This document shows positions 45,601-54,824 of a stretch of DNA of 62,286 bases, piece by piece. Location of the stretch: the NCBI GenBank assembly GCA_030374765.1, contig JARGXX010000061.1, forward strand, positions 1 to 62,286. Direction: 5' to 3'. This stretch comes from Agarophyton chilense. Its lineage: Eukaryota; Rhodophyta; Florideophyceae; Gracilariales; Gracilariaceae. Below the pieces are notes generated by a model. It ran no database searches. It saw only the letters and a program-made list of their open reading frames with translations, and had not been told where the DNA came from. Each line of letters opens with the position of its first letter. Position 1 is the first letter of the stretch. The translations under genes were made by a program, and so were the position numbers.

Positions 45601-45853
45601 AACAGACGATGAAGAGGACCACACCATCCCCCCCGCTGGAAACAGATTTCAACGCTCTGGCTCCTATGTCGCACCCTGGTTCGGTCTCGTTCCCTTCTCC
45701 GCCATCCTCGGTTCCGTCCATCTTGTCCGCCAGAACTACCCAGCACGCCCTTTCTTCCCGCCCCTCCCCTGGCATGAACATCGCTTCTATTTCAACCGAT
45801 TCTACCGCGACCCACGAGCTAGAGCTTGTTTCTCTACCAAAGAATCAACTTGA
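42671..45853 (+). pseudogene. Plavaka/CACTA-like transposase with one internal amber codon
   Basis: From the ATG at 42671 the frame encodes an N-terminal zinc finger (C4-x4-C9-x12-H22-x3-C26). A long transposase body follows with FCDEDQVIRQCHPVIASYAA, GTNPSKPCHRCLTPRSDL and SFEPLHNFHLGISKLVK, the arrangement seen in Plavaka-type cut-and-paste transposases. A TAG at 45461-45463 interrupts it, but the same frame continues for another ~130 codons (ALLRFPKKDENPDEREYAF, then a C-terminus ending KEST) to a TGA at 45853. That tail belongs to the family, so the TAG is a nonsense lesion or a readthrough site. Without it the protein would be about 1060 residues. It faces the partner gene at 45888-48706. 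Terminal inverted repeats were not located. Confidence 0.6.
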
Positions 45854-45887
45854 AGCAAATGAAATCCACCTTCTGATAGTAAAGTTA

Positions 45888-48706
45888 TCACTCATCAAAA
45901 ATATCTTGTTCACCTCCGCCTTCCACCCCCTCCCCATCTCTCTCCTTCCCTTCCTCTTTCCCCTCACACATTTCTTTCTCCTCCGCTAACAACTCCCTAA
46001 ACTCGCGTTCTTCAGGCATACAACGTCCGACGTAGCAATTAAGTATATACCCGAGAAAAGTCGTCATCTCCTCCTGAAACACCTCGTAACGAACACCCAG
46101 ATAGACCAGTTGGTTCGAAGGCATCCAAAACGCAACGGTCCCTTCACGTTCCTCATTTCCCATCACTTCAGTCGGGTCCTCACCATTCACACCATGGTTC
46201 ACCAGCTCCTCTCCGAACTTCTCTTCCACCTTCCTTCTCGCTGTCCGTAAGATATCCTCCACAGCAACCGGCAGATGCTTCGCATACAGTTTCGAAAACA
46301 CCATCTGTCGCTTCTCTCCTCTACCCATCTCCTCATCCAACGCCTCTACCACAGATGCAATCCACGCATCCAAGCGGGCCAGATGCATCACACTTCAATC
46401 CACATACTGTGTCTCTCCTTCCTTCCAAGGTTGCTCTACATCGTACCCCATAAACTCTCTCAAAACCTCCACACTCAATCCGTTCTTGAAGTACAAGTCA
46501 TCAGGTTCATCCCCATACTTTGTCGAGTTCACATCGTACCCTGAAAAACGTAGGTTTTCCATCTTGTCTAACCTCCACGCAGATATGACGGGCTTCCCAT
46601 TCGCGTCTTTGGGCAACAACTTCTACCGAGCCTCCATCTTCTGCTCTTCATACAACACATTCAGTTCTTCATCATCCTCGTTAAGAGGTTTTCTAGCAAG
46701 TAGAGTATATCCCAGACCCAAAAACAACCTATCCCTCGCATTCCTTTTCCGCACCCCCACAGCATCACTGAGAGCCTGTTTCATCCGCCTCCTCAAACAC
46801 GTATCCCTCCTCAACTCCTCTTCACACTGCTTCTTCATTCCCATCCCCACAAATTTTCTCCATATCGGATTCTCCAACTCCATCCGCACCACATGCAACA
46901 ACATCTCATCACTTCCCCCCTGAAAAGACGGAGTGTAGGCCTTCGGTCCCCACGACTTTCTTCCTGTTGCCAGCTCCATAGGATCTAAAGGCACCATCTT
47001 CTTTTCATTTATAATCAGAATAATCTGATTCCTCCCCGCCCTCATTTCTTCTGCCCGGTTTGACCAGTTTCGCTCCGGTTCCCTCCTTCTGAAGCACAAC
47101 TCACTCGTCTCCTCCTTTGCATAACGCAATATGTTCTCGTAAACTCTCGAGGCTACTCCAATAAATCGCATATCCACTTCAATTCCATACCGTTTCCGAC
47201 CCCCTTCCCTTCTTCGCCACCCACTTGTCCTGGTCGACCACGAAGAATCTCTTGCAATGACGTCAGCAGCATTTCCTTTTTCCTATCTTCGACCTCCAGC
47301 CTCTTCATCTCCCTGTGTGCCAGTTTCAAGCTTAGTTGCAAACTTGCGTTGTCATCCCTTGCCCTTTTAAGCTCCCCCTTCATGTCTCCAAGCTTGGCCA
47401 ACAGCTGATTCCGCCCCATAAACTTTGTTTCTGCATACGTCATCCCCTTGTGTTCGCCTTACTTCCACGGGCGAATTGCATCCTCATCCTCCTCATCCCC
47501 ACCCCAGAGTCCATCTCCTTTTTCAACCGCCACTCCCTTCCTACACACCCTCACACTCTGGTTTCTCGGAGGTCTCCCCGCGCCCACTCTGTCGTTTGAC
47601 CCCTCAGCGTCCCCTTGTTCGACACTCCTCACTGCATGATCCGGGGTCTGTCGATAAGAAGCCTATTGTATTGATCTGCATTCCGGAACTCTGCGAAGCT
47701 GCACCCCCTTCTTTCCAACCACGACTCTTTTTCCCGTAGGCTCCGTCCCTACACGTTTTTCCCCGCTCACGCTTGGTATGGCCCTTGGAAAACGAACTTG
47801 GCACTTATGCCGTTCCGCACTCCCACCTGGAACAATTTTGTCCTTTGATTCGTCAAAAACGTGTTTCTTTGAAACAGCAGTGCCTCCGCCTACCTCATTC
47901 ATTTCTGAACCATGCCCTTCTGCCTCATTGCCTTCTCCTTTTTCATGGAAGTTAACACCATGGGAACCACTACACCGTCGCCTCTTCGCTTGTCTCTCGG
48001 ACCCATTTTCTTCGTCACTAGCTAAGGTTGGAATGTCGTGAACGGCCCGATTACGAGTCACCGGACCTCCCGAATTTCTTTCGATCCTCCTCACCACCTC
48101 GCTCAACGTACCTTCCGTCGCAGACGACGAACCTCTTTCTTGCTCCTTTTCCTTCACCGTCTTAACAGAGGGCTTCTTGGCTGAAGGTGCAGACCGAGTG
48201 GAGGACGGTGTCTGTGGAAGAGTCGCCGCTTCGCCACCATAAAGTTTCATCATGTTCACGTCCCAGCAATAGAAAGAGTTGCGCTCCATATCTCCCAGAC
48301 GGTTCGGTACGGTATCTGTTGTTTTGAACGGATAAAGGTAATCCATTTTTTTCTCATCCTGAATCAACACCTTCCATACCACCACGGGTTTCTCCTTCGC
48401 TTTCCCGACCAGTTTGTGACCATGCAACTCTCTAACCAAATCTCCCGTAAGCCTCCCTGTCGCATCAACCGCACCCCTTACAAATGCCTTCCCCACGAAT
48501 TTCTTTTCGCCGTTCGGAGTGGTCACCAACAAAGTCACCTGCTCGTCAGGTTTTGGCTTCCATGGTGGGATTCCTACCTTATTCGCCCGCGTTGCTCCGC
48601 TGCGCGTTGTAGATTTCGCGTCCTTCCTGGTAGAAGCCGTAACAAGCGGCTTGTGTTTCCGAGAACTCGGAATGATCCTCCTTTTCTCTGCGTTTTTGCG
48701 CCGCAT
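45888..48706 (-). pseudogene. Transposon-associated partner protein (broken), unknown function
   Basis: Convergent with the transposase, the minus strand from the ATG at 48706 encodes a basic N-terminus (RRKNAEKRRIIPSSRKHKP) and a region WKPKPDEQVTLLVTTPNGEK. Later come a coiled-coil-like segment (LLAKLGDMKGELKRARDDNA, 47443-47200) and a helical C-terminus (46391-45888). TAG at 47663, TAA near 47459, a frameshift near 47165, TAG at 46623 and TGA at 46395 break it. The same reading direction and continuous charge-rich composition suggest one ~900-residue protein. The head-to-head arrangement fits a two-gene DNA transposon in which the second protein assists or regulates transposition. The family is not recognised and the role is inference. 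Confidence 0.45.
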
Positions 48707-48750
48707 CACGGGAACCTATCGATAAGCGCCTCGGAATCTCTCCTAGACCG

Positions 48751-49548
48751 TCACGAAAAGCAGGGCTCGCTGACAACGTAAATGAACACTCGTTGGCTAC
48801 GTAGCCATTCGATAGGGATCACGGGCTTGCTTGACCTCTCTCGGACGATGGCGAACAGAAACGCGTGCAGACGAAGGGAATGAACGCTGCTTGAAGTCCT
48901 CTTCACGTCCAAAAGAATCGCTTTTTTTGGGTTCGTGATCTGGATGTGTTTCCGTCGACGACAAAGGTCTGCAATTACTCTTTGCACACCTGGTACAAGC
49001 AGCGTAAGAAACGGAAAAGGCGTGTGCGACTCGAGCCGTGCAACAAGAACATCTGCCTCAAGATGATTGACTGCGAAAAAATCTTTTTTTTGCTGCTGCG
49101 CTATTTGGCGAGCTGCTCGATACCCAACGCAGAGACAAATCTCCAATGCGGGTATCATAGAAGCTTCGACGACGTCTAAATCTGTTTCGCGTAGCCTTGA
49201 GTCATAAAGTGCCTGACTACTCACTTTATCAATGATAGCGAAGGTAATAGGAGTTGTTTTCTCCTCTGTACCAAGCCACTTCTCAGCGCTCAATGACCTA
49301 TGAAAATAGGCTTTCTGTCGGAAAAACCTCTCTGTGAAAGTCGATTGCATTCGCAACACGGTTTTTCGGCTAATGCTTTGCCTCCCGTACTCTTTGACCG
49401 CATGTACTGTACTCTCTTCGCTCTCAAGAGCGCACAGGGTGGGATGAGTTTCCGGACTATGGAGGCCGAAAACGAGTGGAGGCGATGGATTTACCTTCGA
49501 GGAATTGGAAAAAGCGAATTCAGAGCCCTGAGGATTTCCGTTTCGCAT
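48751..49548 (-). CDS. Hypothetical 265-aa ORF
   Basis: An ATG-started ORF of 265 codons on the same strand as, and just upstream of, the partner gene. The composition is protein-like (ITFAIIDKVSSQALYDSRL, IPALEICLCVGYRAARQIA) but no domain was recognised, and an overlapping plus-strand ORF (49300-49782) shares part of the region. It could be host, transposon cargo or chance. Confidence 0.3.
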   Translation of the reverse strand: MRNGNPQGSEFAFSNSSKVNPSPPLVFGLHSPETHPTLCALESEESTVHAVKEYGRQSISRKTVLRMQSTFTERFFRQKAYFHRSLSAEKWLGTEEKTTPITFAIIDKVSSQALYDSRLRETDLDVVEASMIPALEICLCVGYRAARQIAQQQKKDFFAVNHLEADVLVARLESHTPFPFLTLLVPGVQRVIADLCRRRKHIQITNPKKAILLDVKRTSSSVHSLRLHAFLFAIVRERSSKPVIPIEWLRSQRVFIYVVSEPCFS

Positions 49549-49892
49549 ACCGCAGTCACTCGAGCGTCGACCATTTCGACTTCAGGTTCAGCTTGTGATG
49601 TTGTGAATCGGGCTTATTCTCGAGTTTATTTGCAAAGTAAATGCAGTCTTCCATTCTTCATCATTCGAATCGTTCAGTGGCGGGTTGTTTCTTCGATCCA
49701 ACGTTGGATAGTTACTGCGACCCTTTGCATCACGGAAGAATTGTTCACATCTGGCGGCAGAGTGGCATCGGATACGCCGTGAATATGCTTCGATCCGGAA
49801 AAGAAGCGCTCTGGTGAATTATCTGGCACACTGGACGCCTCACTCGGTGTGGGGTTTTGGGTGGGTTGTAAGAGTGCATCGATGGGCATTTT

Positions 49893-50462
49893 CTAAGGAC
49901 GTGGGTTGGGAATTTGAGGACGGGTCTTTGCGTTCTTGATACTGGCGTTACGTGTGGCGCGCTTCTGTGTACGTTGAGTGCGTGGGGAGGTATCGAGAAG
50001 GCGGGCAGATTGGGTGGGTTGTGAGGCAGACGTTTCGGATGATTGGGAGGAGGAGGGCATTTCGACGGGCAGTGACTGAGTCGCAGAGAGATATCTCCCT
50101 TTTACAAGAGCCTGGAGAAGTTGAAACACGGAAGAAGCCTCTGGTTTTTGATAAAACCAGATTCCGATTGTCTTTTGTTTGGAGTATGTGTAAATGATCA
50201 TCTGGTCTTGAAGCTTGATCTCCTTGTTTCCAATGACGACGTCATCGGAATAGTTTTCAAGACTCTTACGATTTATGACGAAAATGCGGTGACGAGCACG
50301 GGCGGAGTTGTTCGGATGGTTCACATGGAGCTCGACGACAAAGAAAGAGCCTTCGATATTCAGTCGACGCCACACTTTGCTGTCGTCGAGCTTATGGAGA
50401 CAGAGGTGCGAGGCAAGTTTGATTACCTTTGTGACAGCTGGGTCGGCCTTTTGCAGCACGGA
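49893..50462 (-). CDS. DCP1: mRNA-decapping protein DCP1 (EVH1 domain)
   Basis: The 190 codons from 50462 match the EVH1-like domain of DCP1: SVLQKADPAVTKVIKLASHL, LNIEGSFFVVEL, RIFVINRKSLENY, IKLQDQMIIY, IGIWFYQKPEASSVFQLLQA. DCP1 activates DCP2 to remove the 5' cap of mRNA in cytoplasmic P-bodies. A Ser/Thr/Gln-rich and then Arg/Lys-rich tail follows. At the 5' end the frame meets a TAG (50463-50465). The preceding 69 nt start with a consensus donor (GTGAGTATG at 50531), so this TAG is most simply the 3' end of a 69-nt intron and an upstream exon exists (possibly ending RAPNSLVLS). At the 3' end a TAG (49893) is followed by 72 more open codons to a TGA at 49674, so the true C-terminus is uncertain. 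Confidence 0.82.
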   Translation of the reverse strand, partial: SVLQKADPAVTKVIKLASHLCLHKLDDSKVWRRLNIEGSFFVVELHVNHPNNSARARHRIFVINRKSLENYSDDVVIGNKEIKLQDQMIIYTYSKQKTIGIWFYQKPEASSVFQLLQALVKGRYLSATQSLPVEMPSSSQSSETSASQPTQSARLLDTSPRTQRTQKRATRNASIKNAKTRPQIPNPRP

Positions 50463-50531
50463 CTAGTTCATTTTAGCGGCGATAGCATCACGACGTGGAG
50501 GGTCGAAATAAATACCAGCCGTCATACTCAC
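50463..50531 (-). other. Probable 69-nt intron in DCP1
   Basis: The minus-strand sequence begins GTGAGTATG and ends AACTAG, with a CTAAA that could serve as branch site ~13 nt before the end. It lies exactly where the DCP1 frame would otherwise contain a stop. An alternative is an unspliced start with the in-frame TAG acting as a lesion. Confidence 0.5.
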
Positions 50532-50734
50532 GGAAAGCACGAGACTGTTCGGGGCGCGAAATGAATCGCACGGAGACACGCCTAAGAGCTGGACGGGAGA
50601 AAAGGGGGAGACGGAGAGGGGGGGGGGTTGGCTGGTACAGATGGTCGCATTGTTTCGCGAGGCGCAGCTGTGAGCCGGTTCGGCAAGGTGTTCCCAGCTC
50701 GAAAGTTGTCTGTTCACAAGGGCTTGCTCGCGAC

Positions 50735-51082
50735 ATGGGGAAGGCGGGAGGGAAGCGAAATGATGAGGGTGACCATTGGGAGTTGACCAAGGACCGCAAG
50801 ATGCAACGCCACCTCGCACATGGCGAAGATACGCAGGAGTGGGGGGAGCAAGTGCAGCGACCGCGACTGTTAGACGAGCTGGACGGAATCAGTTGGGCAC
50901 TGCGTTAGGCCATCGGAAAAGAGGATGACGATTCGGCTGCGCGTCTACGCGATATTGTAAAATACTACCGATGTATTCTGCCAGAGATGATTGGCTTATA
51001 TATGCAGCAGGGTTACGTGAAAGAAGGAAATTCATTGGATGACTTAGGTTACGTGAAAGAAGTAAATCCATTGGTTGAATGA
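50735..51082 (+). CDS. Small divergent ORF pair, unknown
   Basis: From the ATG at 50735 a charged protein-like frame (MGKAGGKRNDEGDHWELTK, RPRLLDELDGISWALR) runs to a TAG at 50906-50908. It then continues in the same frame (AIGKEDDDSAARLRDIVKYY, RCILPEMIG) to a TGA at 51080-51082. It lies back to back with DCP1, which would give a shared ~200-bp promoter. The family is unknown. The last codons fall in a ~35-bp tandem repeat (TTACGTGAAAGAAG, near 51014 and 51049, partly again near 51084), so the natural 3' end is doubtful. Confidence 0.3.
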
Positions 51083-51219
51083 GGTTACGTGGAAGCAGTC
51101 TCAAGGTGTAGACACCCGACCGGTAGCTTTTCATATTCCACGGCCATAGTCGCGACTTCTTCACCCGCACATGGTTGAACTCCGTTGAAATTCCCTAGCA
51201 GTCCTGAGATCTTTCAGAC

Positions 51220-52138
51220 ATGGGGAAGCAGTTTTTTTGCATTGAAAATGAACGAAAGAAATGTCGGGTAAAGGACGTAGTGATCGGCTCTGATCCTAAT
51301 CATTATTGTCTCATATGCAAGGAACCGATTCTTATCATCTGTGGCACATCACCGGTGACACCGATAATGAAAAAATACGGTTCAGATAATTCCTTAGAAG
51401 GCTGCGTCGTTTGCAGTGTATGTAAAAATCCAGGCGGGGCAAGTGGCGCGAGAGGTGTGTGCAGTGCCACTGAGGGGAAGCAAAGACGAGACAAAACTGA
51501 TGATCAGAACTCAATTAGAGTCGTTGGAGAACTAATTCCATCCAATGTGAGGGCATTGGTATATGTTGAAACTCAAGACTCTCCGGAGAGGAGAGTGTTC
51601 AATGAGCATGTGCACTACTTGTGCGTTGCAGGGAATCCTCGTGCCGAAAGCTCTGAATGTGATCGTGCTCGCTTAATTCTCCCAAGAACTCCGCACAAGG
51701 TATACTGCACCGACACTCAGCTTGTGATTGATAAGCGTCGAAAAAATGCGGAGAAGGTCCGCAAATACCGTGCCACACACAGAGGAAGGGATAACCGCAA
51801 CGCACGACGTCGATACCAGGAGAAGAGAGATCAACGCTAGCAATGCCACCTCAAAAAGAAGATCTACCGGAAAAAACCAAAAACCACGGGTATTTCTTAC
51901 ACCGGCTGGAAGCAGACGAGGCACTGCTGACCCTCACCATCTGCAAGGTGTATATCACGTTCACACGGTTACTGACCTCTATGAAGTTCGGCGAAGCTTT
52001 CACAAATACACTGCATCGGAGATTCCTGAACACGAAAAGAAGAAAATCGTTGAGTTGCAGGCCGACGGGGAAGGTGGACGTCAACTAATGTTGGTAACCG
52101 AAGAAATCGAAGCGATTGATGCCGGGAAAATGCCGTAG
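51220..52138 (+). pseudogene. Unknown Cys/His-motif gene family, copy A (one frame change)
   Basis: The first part (51220-51840, 206 codons) starts at an ATG and contains FFCIENERKKCRV, VIG, HYCLICKEPILIICG and further Cys pairs (CVVCSVC), then a basic end (RRKNAEKVRKYRATHRGRD). The second part continues in another frame to 52138 with VYHVHTVTDLYEVRRSFHKY and a C-terminal block (GGRQLMLVTEEIEAIDAGK). Both halves find counterparts in the same order in copy B (18660-17668). The join is either a frameshift or an intron near 51800. The conserved H-x-C-x2-C-x2-PI-x2-ICG suggests a compact zinc site. The function is unknown. Confidence 0.5.
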
Positions 52139-52630
52139 ACTTGTAAATGATACGGCAAAGCGAAACAATCCATCACATATGTTGAGCAATACTGACGGTC
52201 ATTCCAAATCGGTGAATTGAGCCAGCCATAGTACAGTTCAGATCATTTGAAGATCGAATGTCGGAAGAGGATACCGTGAGTACAATCGAACACATGCCAT
52301 TTGTTGAAGACATTCATGTCAATTTCGGCTGGTTCACGAGAAAAAACACACCTGCATCTCATTCTTGTTTGTTTCTTGCATCGCGTTTGCCAGACATACC
52401 TCTTCGGCGCGTATGTTGCATTTCAGCCTTTTTGAAGGATAAGAACATGGTGCCATTCGGGAAACCTCCTGAAAAGAATGAAGGTTCGGCGTTTGAGAAT
52501 AAAGAGACACGTTTTCCGTGACTCCTGTCAATTGAACGGAATGGTTGCATTCTTCGTCCGTTTCTTTTCTGCTTTCCTTGTTCCCCACCTTTTCTATCCG
52601 GAATTGCTCTGGGTCGAGGTCTCGTTTCCT

Positions 52631-53293
52631 CTAGAACTGTCCGTGAGAACTTTCTGATTGGTGATTCTTCGACAAGCCGGATGCGGGGTTAGTTTGGGAC
52701 AGGGTTGCGGCAGTGGTGTAGGGAGAGTCGGTGCGGGATTGAGTTGCGAACGGGGTTGCAGCGGTGGTGTAGGCAGAGTCGGTGCGGGGGTGAGTTGCGG
52801 ACGGGATTGCGGCGGTGCGTTTCGGACGGGGTTGCGGCGGTGTTGGAGGGAGAATTAGTGCAGGGGTTAGGTGGGGATTGGGTTGCGGCCGTGGTGGAAG
52901 GAGATTTAGTTCGAGGGTTAGGTGGGGACAGGGTTGCGGCGGTGGTGGAGGGAGAATTAGTGCGGGGGTGAGTTGCGGACGGGGTTGCGGACGAGTTAGC
53001 GGCGGCAGATGATGTTTTGGTTGTGGTTGTACAAACGTTGATTTTGAAGACGGAGTTGGGTGTGGCATTGTATTTAGCAGAAAGTCGGGGAAGGTATGTC
53101 GCACTGAGAAAGGAGGTGGAGAGGAAATGGCAATGTTATGGTTAGTTGCGGACGGGGTTGCAGCGGAAGGTGATGTTTTGGTGAAGATGGTACAAACGTG
53201 GGTTGTGAAAGCTGAGTTGGCGTTTCCAGTGGATTCAAAAAGAGATCGGGGAATGGTTGCCCTGAGGAGGGCGCTGGAGAGAATTTGGATCAC
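52631..53293 (-). CDS. Hypothetical proline-rich repeat ORF
   Basis: A 220-codon ORF whose centre and C-terminal half are built of ~17-residue Pro-rich units (ALILPPPPPQPCPHLT, LLPPRPQPNPHLTPAL) encoded by a 51-bp minisatellite. No signal peptide or domain is evident. Because 51 is divisible by three, copy-number change would keep the frame, but the ORF may also be open merely because the repeat lacks stops. Confidence 0.3.
   Translation of the reverse strand: MIQILSSALLRATIPRSLFESTGNANSAFTTHVCTIFTKTSPSAATPSATNHNIAISSPPPFSVRHTFPDFLLNTMPHPTPSSKSTFVQPQPKHHLPPLTRPQPRPQLTPALILPPPPPQPCPHLTLELNLLPPRPQPNPHLTPALILPPTPPQPRPKRTAAIPSATHPRTDSAYTTAATPFATQSRTDSPYTTAATLSQTNPASGLSKNHQSESSHGQF
52702..52995. 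repeat. 51-bp minisatellite
   Basis: The phrase GGTTGCGGCGGTGGTG recurs near 52702, 52753, 52804, 52879, 52930 and 52981, that is every ~51 bp, with one extra half-step near 52829. A related block with GTTGCGGACGGGGTTGC plus flanking sequence recurs near 53140, about 165 bp on. Confidence 0.8.
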
Positions 53294-54824
53294 GGTGACG
53301 ACGGTTGAGGCAAAGTAATATGAAGTTTGGAAGCAGTCGGTGCGCTAGTCCCAACAAGATGGCGAGTTGGAGGGTTGGCTTTTGGAAGGAAGGTGCGTTA
53401 CGTGCAGCGTTGGATGCACCCTCGGTGAAAGCGCTGAGGGAGAAGGGAGGAGGGGAATGCGGAAATGGGGATGGCGGGATGCGGCTGTATGCAGGGGCGC
53501 GAGCAGCGCGGTAAATGTTTGGTGCGCGTCGAGCTTGGGCTTAAGGATGACTAGGGTTGAGAGAGAGGGAGGAGGAGGGTCCAGGGAAGGGGAGGGACTG
53601 CGTTCGGGGTAGTTGTGGTGGTGGTTTGAGCATCGCGGTTGCCGGGTGTTTTGGACCTCGACAAAGAGCCGTGCGAGTATGCAGTGATACCTGGACATCG
53701 GTTCCCTTTTGAAACAACTGCGCGCGCGCCCCATTTTGGACTTACTACGTCCAAAATGGGGCGCGCGCTGCAATTGTGCCACGTATGGCGCACCCAAATC
53801 GCAAACGACATATTCGCCTGGCTTTTCGTCATCAACTTGATGGGCCCTTGTCTTTCGTTCGAGCAAGCCACGCGCCAGTGAATTTCGCTGTGCCGACTCT
53901 TCAGCCCTTTCGACCCGCAACTTCTCTCAGAACGCGAGTTTTTCCTCCCTCCTTCCAATGCCGAGGCCAACCTCTCTCGTCATCGCCGAAACAACACTCG
54001 CCGCTTGGCTCGCTGCCTTTTGCGCCACTTCCTTCTCACGGCCCCAGACCCCAGCATCTCGCTTCCGGATGAGGGCGCCAGTGAAAAGTGGGACCAAAAA
54101 GCTACAGTTGGGGATCGTACTCCTGAGATGGACGCCTTGAAGTTTGCAGACTCCGTTGCCGTTGATTGTGCCAGTGCGTGCTAAGTTTTATCAGCGTATC
54201 GTAATTCACACTGGGGAATATCGTCGACCGTGAGTGAGAACTCTCTTTCACAAAGCTCTTCACACGGAGCTCTAGAAGAAGATCAGAAGCCTTCCTGTAC
54301 GAGTCAGAGGGGTCTTAAGAGGTCCGCACAGCATCCGTCGACAAAGACATATGTCCACACAGTCTCATGTTGTTAAAATGGAAGGCCTTTTTCCAAGAGA
54401 GACGGTGAAGTTCACTATCTTATTTATTTACTTGAATTGCAGCTCTTTTCAATGAATGAACTGTCTCTGTTCCGGGGAAGTTTGAATGATCCTATGGATT
54501 TCGCCCAGAAGGAAAGAATTTCTGTCGATGTTGAAACAAATGAGGTTTCTTCGGCTACAATGCGACGGGTGCTTCTTGGGTTGCCACTAGCGTTGGAAAC
54601 CATTCATGTGTTTAAGACGTGTCTGGGGTCTCTTGGTTGCGGACCCAAGCTTTCGCAAACTAAATCAGGGGAATCTCCTGACCCCGAGCTTATCCGGGAA
54701 CCTAAACACAACGTGCCCGGCTTACTGGGTCCGCTTTCTGTCAACGACGAGGTGGTGCTGTTCATTAGTAGTCGCAGAGACCTACGAAGAACGCCCGGAA
54801 AGAAATTTCTAACCTCAGCGAAAA
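53294..54824. other. Mostly unassigned DNA around a strong hairpin
   Basis: Apart from the hairpin at 53722-53768, only overlapping unsupported ORFs are seen (53345-53920 minus, 54437-54874 plus). A chance origin is likely. Confidence 0.35.
53722..53768. repeat. Perfect 20-bp-arm inverted repeat, 7-nt loop
   Basis: The arm 53722-53741 (GCGCGCGC... ending TTTTGGAC) is exactly complementary to 53749-53768, with loop TTACTAC. Outside the perfect arms a few more bases pair with one or two mismatches (ACAACTG against CAATTGT). No target duplication or coding role was recognised. Confidence 0.9.

Noticed and set aside
50618..50628. A G-run as a regulatory quadruplex in the DCP1 upstream region.
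   Set aside because: A single run of Gs without four spaced tracts; nothing supports a quadruplex.
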